Positions 55,525-64,000 of a DNA stretch of 64,000 bases are shown piece after piece. Position numbers and translations under genes: made by a program. A model generated the notes under the pieces. It worked only from the letters and a program-made list of their open reading frames with translations. It did not search any database and was not told where the DNA came from. The stretch is taken from positions 75,166,590 through 75,230,589 of the forward strand of contig OZ010595.1 of the NCBI GenBank assembly GCA_963932145.1, in the 5' to 3' direction. The first letter of the stretch is position 1. Every line of letters begins with the position of its first letter. The stretch comes from Acanthosepion lycidas (lineage: Eukaryota > Mollusca > Cephalopoda > Sepiida > Sepiidae).

Positions 55525-56060
55525 TTTTTTTTTTTTCTTAACAGTGAGATTCACCCTGCACAAGGCCTGGGAGCTACTCATGATAGAGGATTACAGAGTA
55601 AGAAGCACAGTTTCTATAGATATACGAGGAAGATAATATTAGGTTGGTGCAAAAATAATGTCGTTTTTTGACGTTTAACTTTATTTGAGAAAACGACATT
55701 ATTTTTGCACCAACCTAATAGTTAACACTAGACTTGAACAGATGAAGATTCTAGTAATCAAAAAAACATCCCCTTCGGAGGCTCGCTACAATGTGCATGG
55801 CAAGTCTTAGCCATGAAGGTTAGAACTGATGAAAATTAAAACTGCTGGAATTAAGGAATGTAGTTTGTCTGAACACTTTCCAAGGAAACAAAGATAGAGC
55901 AGTAAGAGGCTTGCAACATTTAGTCTGTGAGAGAAGGTTTGTAGGGTGGAGATTAATTTGTCACCCACAAAAATGCAGACACGCATTTGGACTATTGAGA
56001 CTGGAAAGTGAGGATTCCATTTTAGGCTTGATCTGGCTCTTGTAAAAGTAGAAGATAGAA
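55525..56060 (-). mobile_element. LINE 3' end, minus strand, with a nested MITE
   Basis: GTGAGATTCACCCTGCAC, AAGGCCTGGGAG and later ACACTAGACTTGAACAGATG match 40725-40840. The LINE sequence is interrupted exactly by the MADE1-like element at 55639-55718. The right part (55800-56060) is decayed coding with no open frame. Confidence 0.6.
55639..55718. mobile_element. MADE1-like mariner MITE, 80 bp, nested in a LINE
   Basis: Exactly 80 bp between TA dinucleotides (55637-55638 and 55719-55720). Arms of 29 bp are perfect inverted repeats starting TTAGGTTGGTGCAAAAATA. It shares the arms but not the loop with the copy at 8186. Insertion within a LINE 3' end shows it moved after the LINE did. Confidence 0.9.
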
Positions 56061-56314
56061 CAATGAGTCAGGTACTTACTAGAGTTGTATCGGGAGCCAA
56101 CTATTTTTCCACCATCTTTAGTGATGGATCATGTGTATGAATTCTATGATGATTTGGGCTGTGTTTAAGGCCCAATAGTCAGTCAAAGGATGGGACCACC
56201 CTAAGAGAACATCCTCTCATTGTGATTGGTGATAGTTCAGGATCCAATCAGAAATTTTTATCTGTAGCCAAACATTGGAAAAACAAAGAACTAAAGGTGA
56301 ATGTCAAAATTATA

Positions 56315-56675
56315 CAGACTATTGTCTTCATCTTTGTTGTTATAGCACATTTTGCATGTTGTGCACACTAGCCTGAATCAGAGTAACCTTCAGACAGGAC
56401 CCTTTATTTAATCCAGTTGTTCTGGTTTCATTGACCATGTCTTAGGCTATCTTATCTAAATCTATCTCATATTATTCAGTTATTGCTCACACTATTTCCA
56501 CCAAGCCCAAGTACACACTGCCTGGACCAGAGATGTAACTCACAATTCCTGTGTCACCAAATTCATAAACTAATTCATCCACTAATCCATTGTCCCAAGG
56601 GACAAGCAAAGAACTTGAATCCTATAACCTTAACCTGCATACTAAGGAGTCCTGCTGCTGCTGCTTGTCAAGAGA
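56315..56675 (-). mobile_element. SINE family T, head type 1, minus strand
   Basis: On the minus strand, a (CAG)n stretch near 56670 is shared with 7540. The head is GGATTAGTGGATGAATTAG, GAATTTGGTGACACAGG and B-box-like GAGTTACATC. The tail at 56340-56320 is GATGAAGACAATAGTC. The stretch between is moderately diverged. Confidence 0.65.
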
Positions 56676-56744
56676 AATTCAAACAGAAAAAAAAATTTTT
56701 TTTAAATAATTGTGACTGATAATTTGCTTCTATATCTTGCATTG

Positions 56745-57740
56745 ACTGGGATTTTTGTTACTAATGAAAATTTCTTGTTTCTTAATACTTTGCTTAACTT
56801 CTGAAAGGCATCTTTTGCTATTCCATTGCACCTTCAGATTTTGGTATCCCATTTTCCATCCTCTGTTAAAACACTTCCTTGATATTTAAATTTTCATACT
56901 TGCTTGATTTTGCTATCTGCAATTTGTAGTTTGTAGGCTGTTTCTCTTTCTGACAACCACAATTCTTACATTGTTGATGCAAAAGTGGGGGACTATAGAC
57001 AAAGCTCTTTTATGTGCTGTGTCACTTCAAGACATTGGCAACCACGGCTCTCCACAATTTCTTGTCCTTTGTAGCTTTTAATAAATTTTGTCTTTTTGTT
57101 ATCTCTCCTAACCCTTATTCTGCCATCCATTTACTCAAGCTCATTCTTTTACTTTTATGTGCCATGTCAAATTCTCAAAGCCCTCTTTTCTCATTATGTG
57201 TCCTAGAAATTTCAACTGCTTTTTTCTGATGCTAATTATAAGTTCCCTTTTTCTTTTCATTTTCTCTGAAACTTTTTAATTTTGTATAAATGTTCCATAC
57301 AGTGGAAAGATTTTTTTTTCATAAAATCACCGGAAACCTTGCACACACATCTCATACATAGGATATTAAATGATAAAAAATATCAGTAATTTTCAATTTC
57401 TAATATCTTTGTGATTTTTGTAAATAATGTTTGTCTATTTACTACTCCACCCATTCCCTGTTCTACTATCCATTTAGACAAGCTCATTAGGTGGGTTGCT
57501 CCTTGCTCCCATCTGCCACACTTGACTTCAATATGTCCTGTGAGTGTCAGATTCTTCAAGCCTTCTTTCTTCATTATATGAACCAGACATTTCACCTATT
57601 TCATTCAGATTCTAAATACAATTGTTCTGTTCCCATTTTTCTTCAAACATCATGGTTGCTTACAGGTTCTGTCTATAATATTCTTTGTATCCTCTGTAGA
57701 ACAAAATCTGTTGCCACAATTCTTATCTTTATCTGTGAGT
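56745..57740 (-). mobile_element. LINE family R fragments in series, minus strand
   Basis: 56745-56960 matches the upstream part of 31640-31745. 57000-57300 and 57380-57740 are two separate C-terminal copies. The frame 57595-57383 includes HIMKKEGLKNLTLTGHIEVK and LSKWIVEQGMGG. The order is not that of one intact element, so two or more insertions or a duplication are involved. Confidence 0.65.
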
Positions 57741-57779
57741 GTACTGTCCAACTCTTCAACACCCACAAAGCAAACAGCT

Positions 57780-57940
57780 GATTTATACTGCAACTAAACT
57801 GCATGAACCTAAGTTACAGTTTCTGAAAGTGTATAATTTGGCTTGATCAGTAGTTGAACAAGGCCAGTACAGCGAAACCCTCAGTCACACTGACTTGTGA
57901 CTTCATGCCAGCAAAATCATTAATGACCTCCAAACACTAC
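57780..57940 (-). mobile_element. SINE family L fragment, minus strand
   Basis: TTTATACTGCAACTAAACTG, CTAAGTTACAGTTTCTG and ACTTGTGACTTCATGCCAGC are the reverse complement of 61370-61500. Head missing. Confidence 0.6.
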
Positions 57941-58094
57941 TCTCCTTCAAAAGGGATGTTTTTTTGTTGATTTTTTTTTTTTACTATTTTGATTTGATGT
58001 AAAGAGTGTTCCAATAACTTGGACCGATTTTAAATGTGAATTAAGTTTAAATGATTTGGACAGATTTTAAATAGTAATTAAGTTTTAACAACTT

Positions 58095-58410
58095 TTCAAC
58101 CATGAAAAGATTAACAATTGAACAACGTGTTAAAGAAAAATGGATGTTCAAACAGAAATGCAATGAGATGTTACCAGGTCACATCATCTCTCGAAACAGC
58201 AAAGTCAATTGTCCACAAAGATCGTGCGACTTGACACCTTTAGATTTCTTCCTTTGGGGTCATCTCAAAAGTAAGGTCTATGCCAACAAGCCAACAGCTG
58301 AAGGGTTAGATAATAAGGCATATTGGTGAGATCGAGGAGCAACTATGCAGAGACGTCATAAAAAATTTTTACCATCAATTGGAGGTGTACTACTGAAACC
58401 TTGGTAGACA
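58095..58410 (+). pseudogene. mariner transposase with internal deletion
   Basis: An ATG at 58102 starts MKRLTIEQRVKEKW, a mariner-type N-terminus, but within about 30 codons it joins QRSCDLTPLDFFLWGHLKSK, the block with the third catalytic Asp. A stop follows, then readable remnants (IEEQL-like, C..V..NFY). The middle two thirds with the first two catalytic Asp are deleted, leaving a short fused frame of 75 codons. The flanks at 58010-58080 carry two copies of a TTGGAC(C/A)GATTTTAAAT(G/A) unit. It could not act as a transposase. Confidence 0.7.
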
Positions 58411-59158
58411 TTTGGGCAATATTATTTTTTACACATAATTGTCATGACTTAAATAACATGATCCAATAGAGAAATAAATAAATTTTCACCAATAACACTG
58501 ATTTATTTACTGCTGACTTTGATCCATCTTAATGAAACACACACTATTTAAAATTAAAATAATTTAGTTGAAACTTTATTTTAATGCCTTTGCTTTAGTT
58601 TGTTTCGTTAGACATTTTGTAGACCATCTGAAAAATGATTTGTATCAATAGCATCTAAAATATTTGGAACAAAGGTCATGTTAAGCCAAAATAGTTTATT
58701 TGTATAGGAATTTGTAAGGGTACCAACTTTCAACTTCATACTTTTCTTAAATATCAAATGTATATGTGCCAAAACTGTCAAAACCATAATTTTGAACATG
58801 ACACATTATACTAGAAAAATGTTTTAACCCCTAGACAGAAGTCTATACACAAATCAAAACTAGTCACATCATCTTCAGACATCTGAGAATATGTGATAAA
58901 ATATAAACATTTTAAATTTGCTGATGTCATGAATAGAGAATATTTTAAGAATGTTAAAAATAAAAAATTGAACAATTTTCAAACAGTAATTCTATAACAG
59001 GAATGAATATGGTTACTGCATAGAAATAACCTATTAGGTCATAAATGACAGGAAAACTAATTTAAATGCTGTATCTGATATACTTTGTAAATGAGAAGCT
59101 CTCAAAGTAGATGGCATCTTTTTGTATTTTGGCATTTCAGCTATTTTTAGGTCCTTTA
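58411..59158. other. Unassigned DNA
   Basis: AT-rich, nothing recognised; the start may include the right end of the deleted mariner. Confidence 0.35.
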
Positions 59159-59545
59159 TGTTAGTTTCAATACAACTAGGAATGACTACAAAACATTTGC
59201 CCCTCCCCAATTTATAGGCAGAAGCACACAAATGCATGCTTGGATTTTTCCATAGCCAATAAAATAAGCTGGTTCTTGATTTCATCCAACTCAGTCCTGG
59301 TCTGTCTTGTCTAGAAGTCAGAATGCTATGTTCATTTGTCTGAACTTGCTTTTGTGCGTCAACATCATTTCTTAATTTGTGAACTTTGTCATATTACCGT
59401 TAATTTGCCTTGCATATATTGTTTGCTTGCTTTTTTTGTTTGCTTATTTTTTGCCCTATACTTGTCTATCTTGTTTTTGCTTATTATTAACATTGTCAAT
59501 TCTGTTTGTCAGACAGTTCTATTATTTTGCATTTAATCATGGCTA
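59159..59545 (+). mobile_element. LTR-like dispersed repeat, copy 3
   Basis: Begins TGTTAGTTTCAATAC, carries AATGACTACAAAACATTTGC, CTCCCCAATTTATAGGCAGA, AGCCAATAAAATAAGCTGG, and ends near CATGGCTACTCACC. It is the longest copy of the repeat at 19446 and 23846. Confidence 0.5.
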
Positions 59546-59579
59546 CTCACCCCCATAATTTATATTTTTCTAATTCACA

Positions 59580-60020
59580 CTAAGTAAATAAGGGGTTTAT
59601 AAGGTGTATTGTCAGTGATAGTACCTTTGCTTTACTCAGGCGAATTGGGATGCAGAACATCCAACTCTCACACGTGGCTCTAAGAAGTGACATGGGCGCT
59701 GCATTGGCATCAACCTGCTGGCTAAACTGTGCGAGGGTAGTCAGAAGAGTTTCCTCCTGACCTAATTAGTGAAGGGGATCATCTCTCTTCCACCCACATG
59801 TGCCAAGCAGTCAGTCATCAGCCTGGGCATAGAAGCTGCATCTCAACAGCTTTACCAGTGGGCGGGGGAAACTTCTTAGAGGAGGAATTGGGTAACCTAA
59901 ACATCCCTGGTGCAAAAGGAACCAGCAAGTCATTGCACTATCTTGCCTTGAATGTCACTATAAACCACAATTACATCAGAAATAGGATGGGAGTGGTGAC
60001 CACAGTAATACAGAATGTGC
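59580..60020. other. GC-richer island of unknown nature
   Basis: About 440 bp of clearly higher GC than the surroundings, containing GGGATGCAGAACATCC (a partly palindromic stretch), CCACCCACATGTGCCAAGC and GTGGGCGGGGGAAAC. Reading frames are interrupted. A LINE or LTR untranslated region is possible, but I could not match it to another part of the window. Confidence 0.4.
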
Positions 60021-60786
60021 TAGATGAATAAATGAATCAATGTAGTCACCAATTTTCAAATCTCTACATGCAATAAATATACTTGGAGCTATGAATGTCC
60101 AAATTTCATTGAAAGCCTTGTTTTGCAAAACACAAAAAATGCATTGAAAATTTGTAAAAAAAAAAAAAAAAAAAAAATATACAATGAAGCTCCCACCCCA
60201 AACTTTCCACCACCTGACAAACAACTTCCCCACATTGTATTCCATTCTTGTCAATGTGCACCAAAAGCTGGAAAAGAATCCAATGTGTTTTCACAAAGTA
60301 ACAAGATGAAAAAAAGATGCCACATTGAGAAATGAAAATGCAAACCTTGTTTCAACATTATATCCAGAGATTCATCATCATGGATAGGTAGGTGTATGCT
60401 TGGGACTTCTATGTTGATCTCAAAGATCAGCTCTTTCCCCAAGCAACCCTCTCCCATCTACACAAGTGTGGCTAGCAATACAAGAGGGTGGCATGAGAAC
60501 CACACAAAGACAACTCCATCTTCTACCAAAGGCTTATCAGAACTTACACTGATCTCAGACATGACTTAATATAAACCAACACATGGATATGTCTTATTTC
60601 TGTTTTTTGTCACTTGGTCCCCAAAAGCCCCCACACCATCCTTTTACTAACCCATTTCTCTTGATACAATTTAAAATAACAGACTTAAAAAAAACATTCA
60701 CTAACCATAAAACAGAAATACTTGAGATCAAGATAAAATCTCACTTTCCTTTCCTACATGGGTGTCAATAGTATTACATGCAATCA
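60021..60786. other. Unassigned DNA
   Basis: Nothing recognised apart from a poly-A tract at 60158-60177. Confidence 0.4.
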
Positions 60787-61075
60787 TGGTACTCCATAAA
60801 CTCCTTTTCTTTATTATCTGTGAATTGACATAACCTCTTGGGAATGATAGTGAAGTGGTTTCCTGATGCCATATCCAGTTTTTACTTCTACTAAACTAGC
60901 TGTTACCCAGAACAGCAGAGTCAATCTACACTTATTTAACTCATAGCTGGAGCAAAGGAGAAGAAATGCATTCAGGTCTTTGCCAAAGGCATTTCTGCAA
61001 AAGTGAACACAGTAGACCAGGCTGATCTCACTTTCACCAAAGATAACAGCTTGCACATTGAGTAATTAGAGGATA
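60787..61075 (-). mobile_element. SINE family C, minus strand
   Basis: The plus strand shows TTCTTTATTATCTGTGAATTG as in 19177-19197, TTTAACTCATAGCTGGAGC, then TTTCTGCAAAAGTGAACACA and a decayed head side near 61060. The TAGCTGG and TGCAAAAGTGAA blocks recur in the 5S-headed SINE body. Confidence 0.5.
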
Positions 61076-61130
61076 TCAGATGTTATTAATCAAAACTTTG
61101 AAGATGGATCCATTTTTACATGACTATAAT

Positions 61131-61625
61131 AATGGGCACATGGCCGAGTGGTTAGAACGTTTGCATTCTAACCAGGAGACCCATGTTCGAATCTCACCAT
61201 GGTCGATTTGTCAGGAAGAAGATTTCCTGATTTATCAGACTGGAGGGGTCATTCCCAGCATGCAGCACCTTTGGAAAGTGCCTGAAAAACCACACCATGG
61301 GTTGACCCAAGGCTCGTGAGTGAAATTGGTTAGACAGAACCCTTGGAGGCCGTCGATAGCTGTGCTAGCACAAAGTCACAAGTCATTGTGGCCGAGGGCT
61401 TGAGTGTGCTGGTCTTGTTCAAATTGTTGATCATGCTAGATAACACTTTTTCACAGAAACTGTAACTAAGGTCTGCTCAGCCTAGTTACAGTATAAACCA
61501 TAGGTTGGCTCTGTGGGTATTGAATAAAAACAAATGCACCTGATTAAGCATCTGCAATAGGGATTGGCTAGCCACCTTAGTAGACAGGGATCCTCGAATA
61601 AGAGCGGCCAGCTATAATATTAGGT
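61131..61625 (+). mobile_element. SINE family L, full-length copy
   Basis: The head has ATGGCCGAGTGGTTAGAACG (an excellent A box, serine/leucine-tRNA-like) and CATGTTCGAATCTCACCA (B box). A tRNA-unrelated part follows with GAAGATTTCCTGATTTATC and GTGCTAGCACAAAGTCACAAG. The body then has AACTGTAACTAAGGTCTGC and CTGCAATAGGGATT. This is the best-kept copy; fragments are at 1680, 1925-2800 and 57780. The anticodon arm does not fold as a normal tRNA, so it is not a tRNA gene. Confidence 0.75.
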
Positions 61626-62279
61626 AAGTCTCTTCACTTAAACTACTTCTAGCATCAATTACCAATGGTTTGCCATGAGCAAAATAAAATCCTAATTTCC
61701 TTTAATTGATAAGATGAGTAATGTCTAAACACAGAGACAACTGAATTTATAGCCACTTATCAGGAGATAATTGCCTACCATCCTAAAAAAAAAAAAAAAA
61801 AATCTATTTATGATTTTCAAAATAAAACCTAATAAAAGAAAAAACAGCAGGAAGCAATAAAGATTATTTCAATAAGTTTTATGATGTTAAGAAAATCACT
61901 TTTTTCTCTCCTTTAATTTAGTATGATAGGCAAAGTAAATGGAAAAGAAAAACAAATTTATTAGACATGTCATTTGGAAGGAAGAATGGCTCTAATCTGA
62001 TAAATTTACTGCCAGAAATGATTCCCTTTTTTTACATTGTTTTCTATGCCATAAAAATTTTTAAAAAATGGTTTGTTATTGTTACCAGTTTACCTGCAAA
62101 AATGACATGAATATTTAAATAATTTTGCAAAACACTTCAATCTCTTCACATGAAAAGACTGAAAGCTATATTTTTTCTATACATATACAATGTGTTCGGG
62201 CTTAATTTGACATAGTCTAATGTTTTTATTTTTTCAGATTGGTTTGGAATATCTGTAAACGACATTGTGAAGCCTAGTC
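61626..62279. other. Unassigned AT-rich DNA, part duplicated at 63.7 kb
   Basis: 62095-62175 aligns with 63711-63785 in the same orientation (AATATTTAAATAATTTTGCA versus AATATTTAAGTAATTTTACA, then GACATGAAAAGACTGAA in the second). The two sit on either side of the mariner relic. A poly-A tract is at 61784. Confidence 0.5.
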
Positions 62280-62309
62280 ATTAGGGTTTTAAAGGCATCG
62301 AAGTTAACT

Positions 62310-63370
62310 AACATGGACGAGTGGAAGCCACCTGAATATTGGAAAAGAGTAACCTGCATTATTGATTCGTGCCAGGTATCAAAATGCCGCAATCATAACA
62401 GCTTCTCAATGCTCTTTGAACACTTTGAAAACAATAAAATGTGAAATGGAGAGTTACAATGGAGAGCTACTATGAGTCTGTGGCTTGTAGGAAAGAACAT
62501 AAATGTTCTGATTGCTTTTGTACATCAGACTTTATCAAACAACTGAAGCAGAAAGTGATGAAAGACCCAGGCAAGGGAATGTGGGCTGTGGCACCAAAAA
62601 TAGTAGTTGGAGTTTCCACCATGAGCTGATCTTGAATGAATGTCTCTGTTACCAGTCATACCAGAGGTATAAAAGTCAACTTCTTACAGAAAAGGCACAA
62701 GAAAAGCATCTGACAAAGGCAAAGAAACTTCTGAATAAAGTGAAATAGCATCTTGAATAAGGAACAATCTGGTTCTTCTTTGATGAAAAGAATTTTTGTC
62801 AAGACCAGCTGCATAACACCAAGAACAACGGATGGCTTGCCTCCAACCCATCTGACATTACTTGTATCATGACGACCAAGTTTCCCTAAACAGTGATGGT
62901 TTTGGGGTGTGTCGCCAATGAGGGTGATGTCATACCACCTCACATCTTTGAATGGGGTCTCAGGCTCAATTCAAATGACTATGTGGAATTGCTGAACACC
63001 ATGGTCAAACCTTGGTTGGAGAGGGCTGCTGCTGCTGGAATACTATATGTGTGGCAACAAGATTCACCTCTCTACCACACCTCCAGTAAGAGTCAGAAGT
63101 GGTTGTCAGATAATATTTGCAACTTCACCAGCCCCACATCTGGCCCCCTAATTAGCTCCTAACCGATTGTAATCACATGGATTATTTTGTGTAGGGCACA
63201 GTTGAGAAAGAAACCAACCATACTACCTGTAACAAAGACCCAGATGATTGACAGGATAAAGGAGCTGGTTGAGGCTCTCCCTAGGGAAACCAGGAAGGCC
63301 AAATGAGTGAGATTCCATAGATTGATATAGGCCATGGTTGATGCTGGTGGGGTGGCATTTTTGTGTGAAT
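62310..63370 (+). pseudogene. mariner-type transposase, nearly complete but frameshifted
   Basis: Parts in order: N-terminal DNA-binding region (62500-62620) with CSDCFCTSDFIKQLKQKVMK; LTEKAQEKHLTKAKKLLNKV (62680-62745); the first catalytic region FFFDEKNFCQDQ (about 62772-62807); a 270-bp open stretch 62893-63162 with GDVIPPHIFEWGLRLNSND, KPWLERAAAAGILYVWQQD (second Asp) and SQKWLSDNICNFTSP. In another frame come PDCNHMDYFV (third Asp) and EKETNHTTCNK. The C-terminal EALPRETRKAK and VDAGGVAF end before 63370. At least three frame changes and several stops break it. All three catalytic Asp are still visible, making this the best-kept transposase in the window. Confidence 0.8.
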
Positions 63371-63447
63371 GGTCTCTTGATTATTATAACCTGTATGCCA
63401 CTTTTCTATTTTTCCAATAAATTGATTCAGGGTTTAGATATTCTTTA

Positions 63448-63471
63448 AAAAAAAAAAAAAAAAAAAAAAAA
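63448..63471. repeat. Poly-A tract
   Basis: About 23 adenines shortly after the mariner coding end. Confidence 0.85.
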
Positions 63472-64000
63472 GACTGTCAAATTTACCCCTGTATTTGGAA
63501 TAAGAACCATTTTTTAGCTGATAATTCATGAACAGCTAAAATATTATTTTAAAAATGTTCCTTTGTTTTAAATTTCCCAATTATCCATTCTGACATAACA
63601 TTTATTTTAAACTAAAAAAACAAATTTTATATATAGCATAAATTACTTAGTCATACCTTATTAGTTACTAAAATATTATTTGAAAACTATTTTGTCAGTT
63701 TTATCAAAAGATTTCACAGCAATATTTAAGTAATTTTACAAAATATTTCAACTTCTTGACATGAAAAGACTGAAGCCTGATGGTTAGGTTATTGGGGAAA
63801 GAATGCTGGGGACATGTAAGGCAAGTACTATCTTCTTTTTCATTTTTTTTTTTTTTTACATATACTTGGAATATTGTATGTTCTAATAAGTAAAAAAAAA
63901 AAAAAATACAATATCACTTTGGGACATACAATTCTTCCTCTCTATAAATTTCTTATCTTATTTATCTGTAAATTCTTGAGTGCTTTTCAATTAACTTTTC
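63472..64000. other. Unassigned AT-rich DNA to window end
   Basis: Contains the second copy of the 62095-62175 segment (63711-63785) and T and A tracts at 63845 and 63891. Nothing else recognised. Confidence 0.4.

Noticed and set aside
61131..61205. Candidate functional tRNA gene
   Set aside because: A and B boxes are good, but the acceptor and anticodon arms do not pair properly, and the sequence continues into a repeated SINE body found elsewhere in the window.

Overview
The window reads as repeat-dense, AT-rich intergenic or intronic DNA of an animal. No host protein-coding gene, functional tRNA, functional rRNA or CRISPR array could be supported. Four things suggest a cephalopod mollusc (octopus or squid): several tRNA-derived SINE families in many copies, long (TA)n and (TG)n microsatellites, abundant decayed LINE 3' ends, and several Tc1/mariner-type relics. 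That assignment is inference from repeat style, not from a diagnostic gene.

Layout. 1-2.8 kb: a Tc1/mariner-type relic with terminal repeats, a LINE 3' end inside it, and a tRNA-derived SINE split by a pogo-like MITE. 4.5-10.7 kb: LINE and SINE fragments, a second pogo-like MITE, a 5S-rRNA-headed SINE, an 80-bp MADE1-like palindrome, two U2-snRNA-like segments and a mariner 3' end. 11-15.9 kb: a degenerate C2H2 zinc-finger pair, Jockey-like LINE 3' ends and another 5S-headed SINE. 16.0-18.5 kb: a 1.17-kb (TA)n array with regular CCACTAATA interruptions, abutting a Penelope-like element (GIY-YIG domain) between ~340-bp inverted arms. 18.5-26 kb: mostly plain AT-rich DNA with a few LINE, SINE and LTR-like pieces, including a LINE with a YADD reverse-transcriptase motif. 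26-28.2 kb: a 5S-headed SINE, a long-TIR element, and two LINE C-termini arranged tail to tail. 29-34.5 kb: a Helitron-like repeat, LINE pieces and a SINE nested in a LINE. 34.5-42.5 kb: AT-rich DNA, more SINEs, a U2-like double segment and a second pogo-like MITE type. 42.6-47.1 kb: an inverted pair of mariner 3' ends, repeat pairs and another mariner. 48.3-54.3 kb: the second Helitron-like copy, a second MADE1-like MITE, a solo LTR with a 5-bp target duplication and a decayed piggyBac transposase. 55.5-64 kb: a third MADE1-like MITE in a LINE, LINE and SINE pieces, an internally deleted mariner, a full-length tRNA-headed SINE and a relatively intact but frameshifted mariner transposase.

How the parts relate. 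The LINE remnants are the likely past source of reverse transcriptase for the SINEs. The 5S-headed SINE ends in a segment resembling the 3' tail of an I-like LINE seen at 27.65-28.14 kb, which suggests a LINE-SINE partnership. The MITEs have TA target duplications typical of Tc1/mariner/pogo transposases. Every transposase or reverse-transcriptase reading frame seen carries stops, frameshifts or truncations, so none looks able to move on its own. The most noteworthy items are the three MADE1-like palindromes, the 5S-plus-tRNA composite SINE, the U2-like repeat, and the Penelope element beside the ordered (TA)n array.
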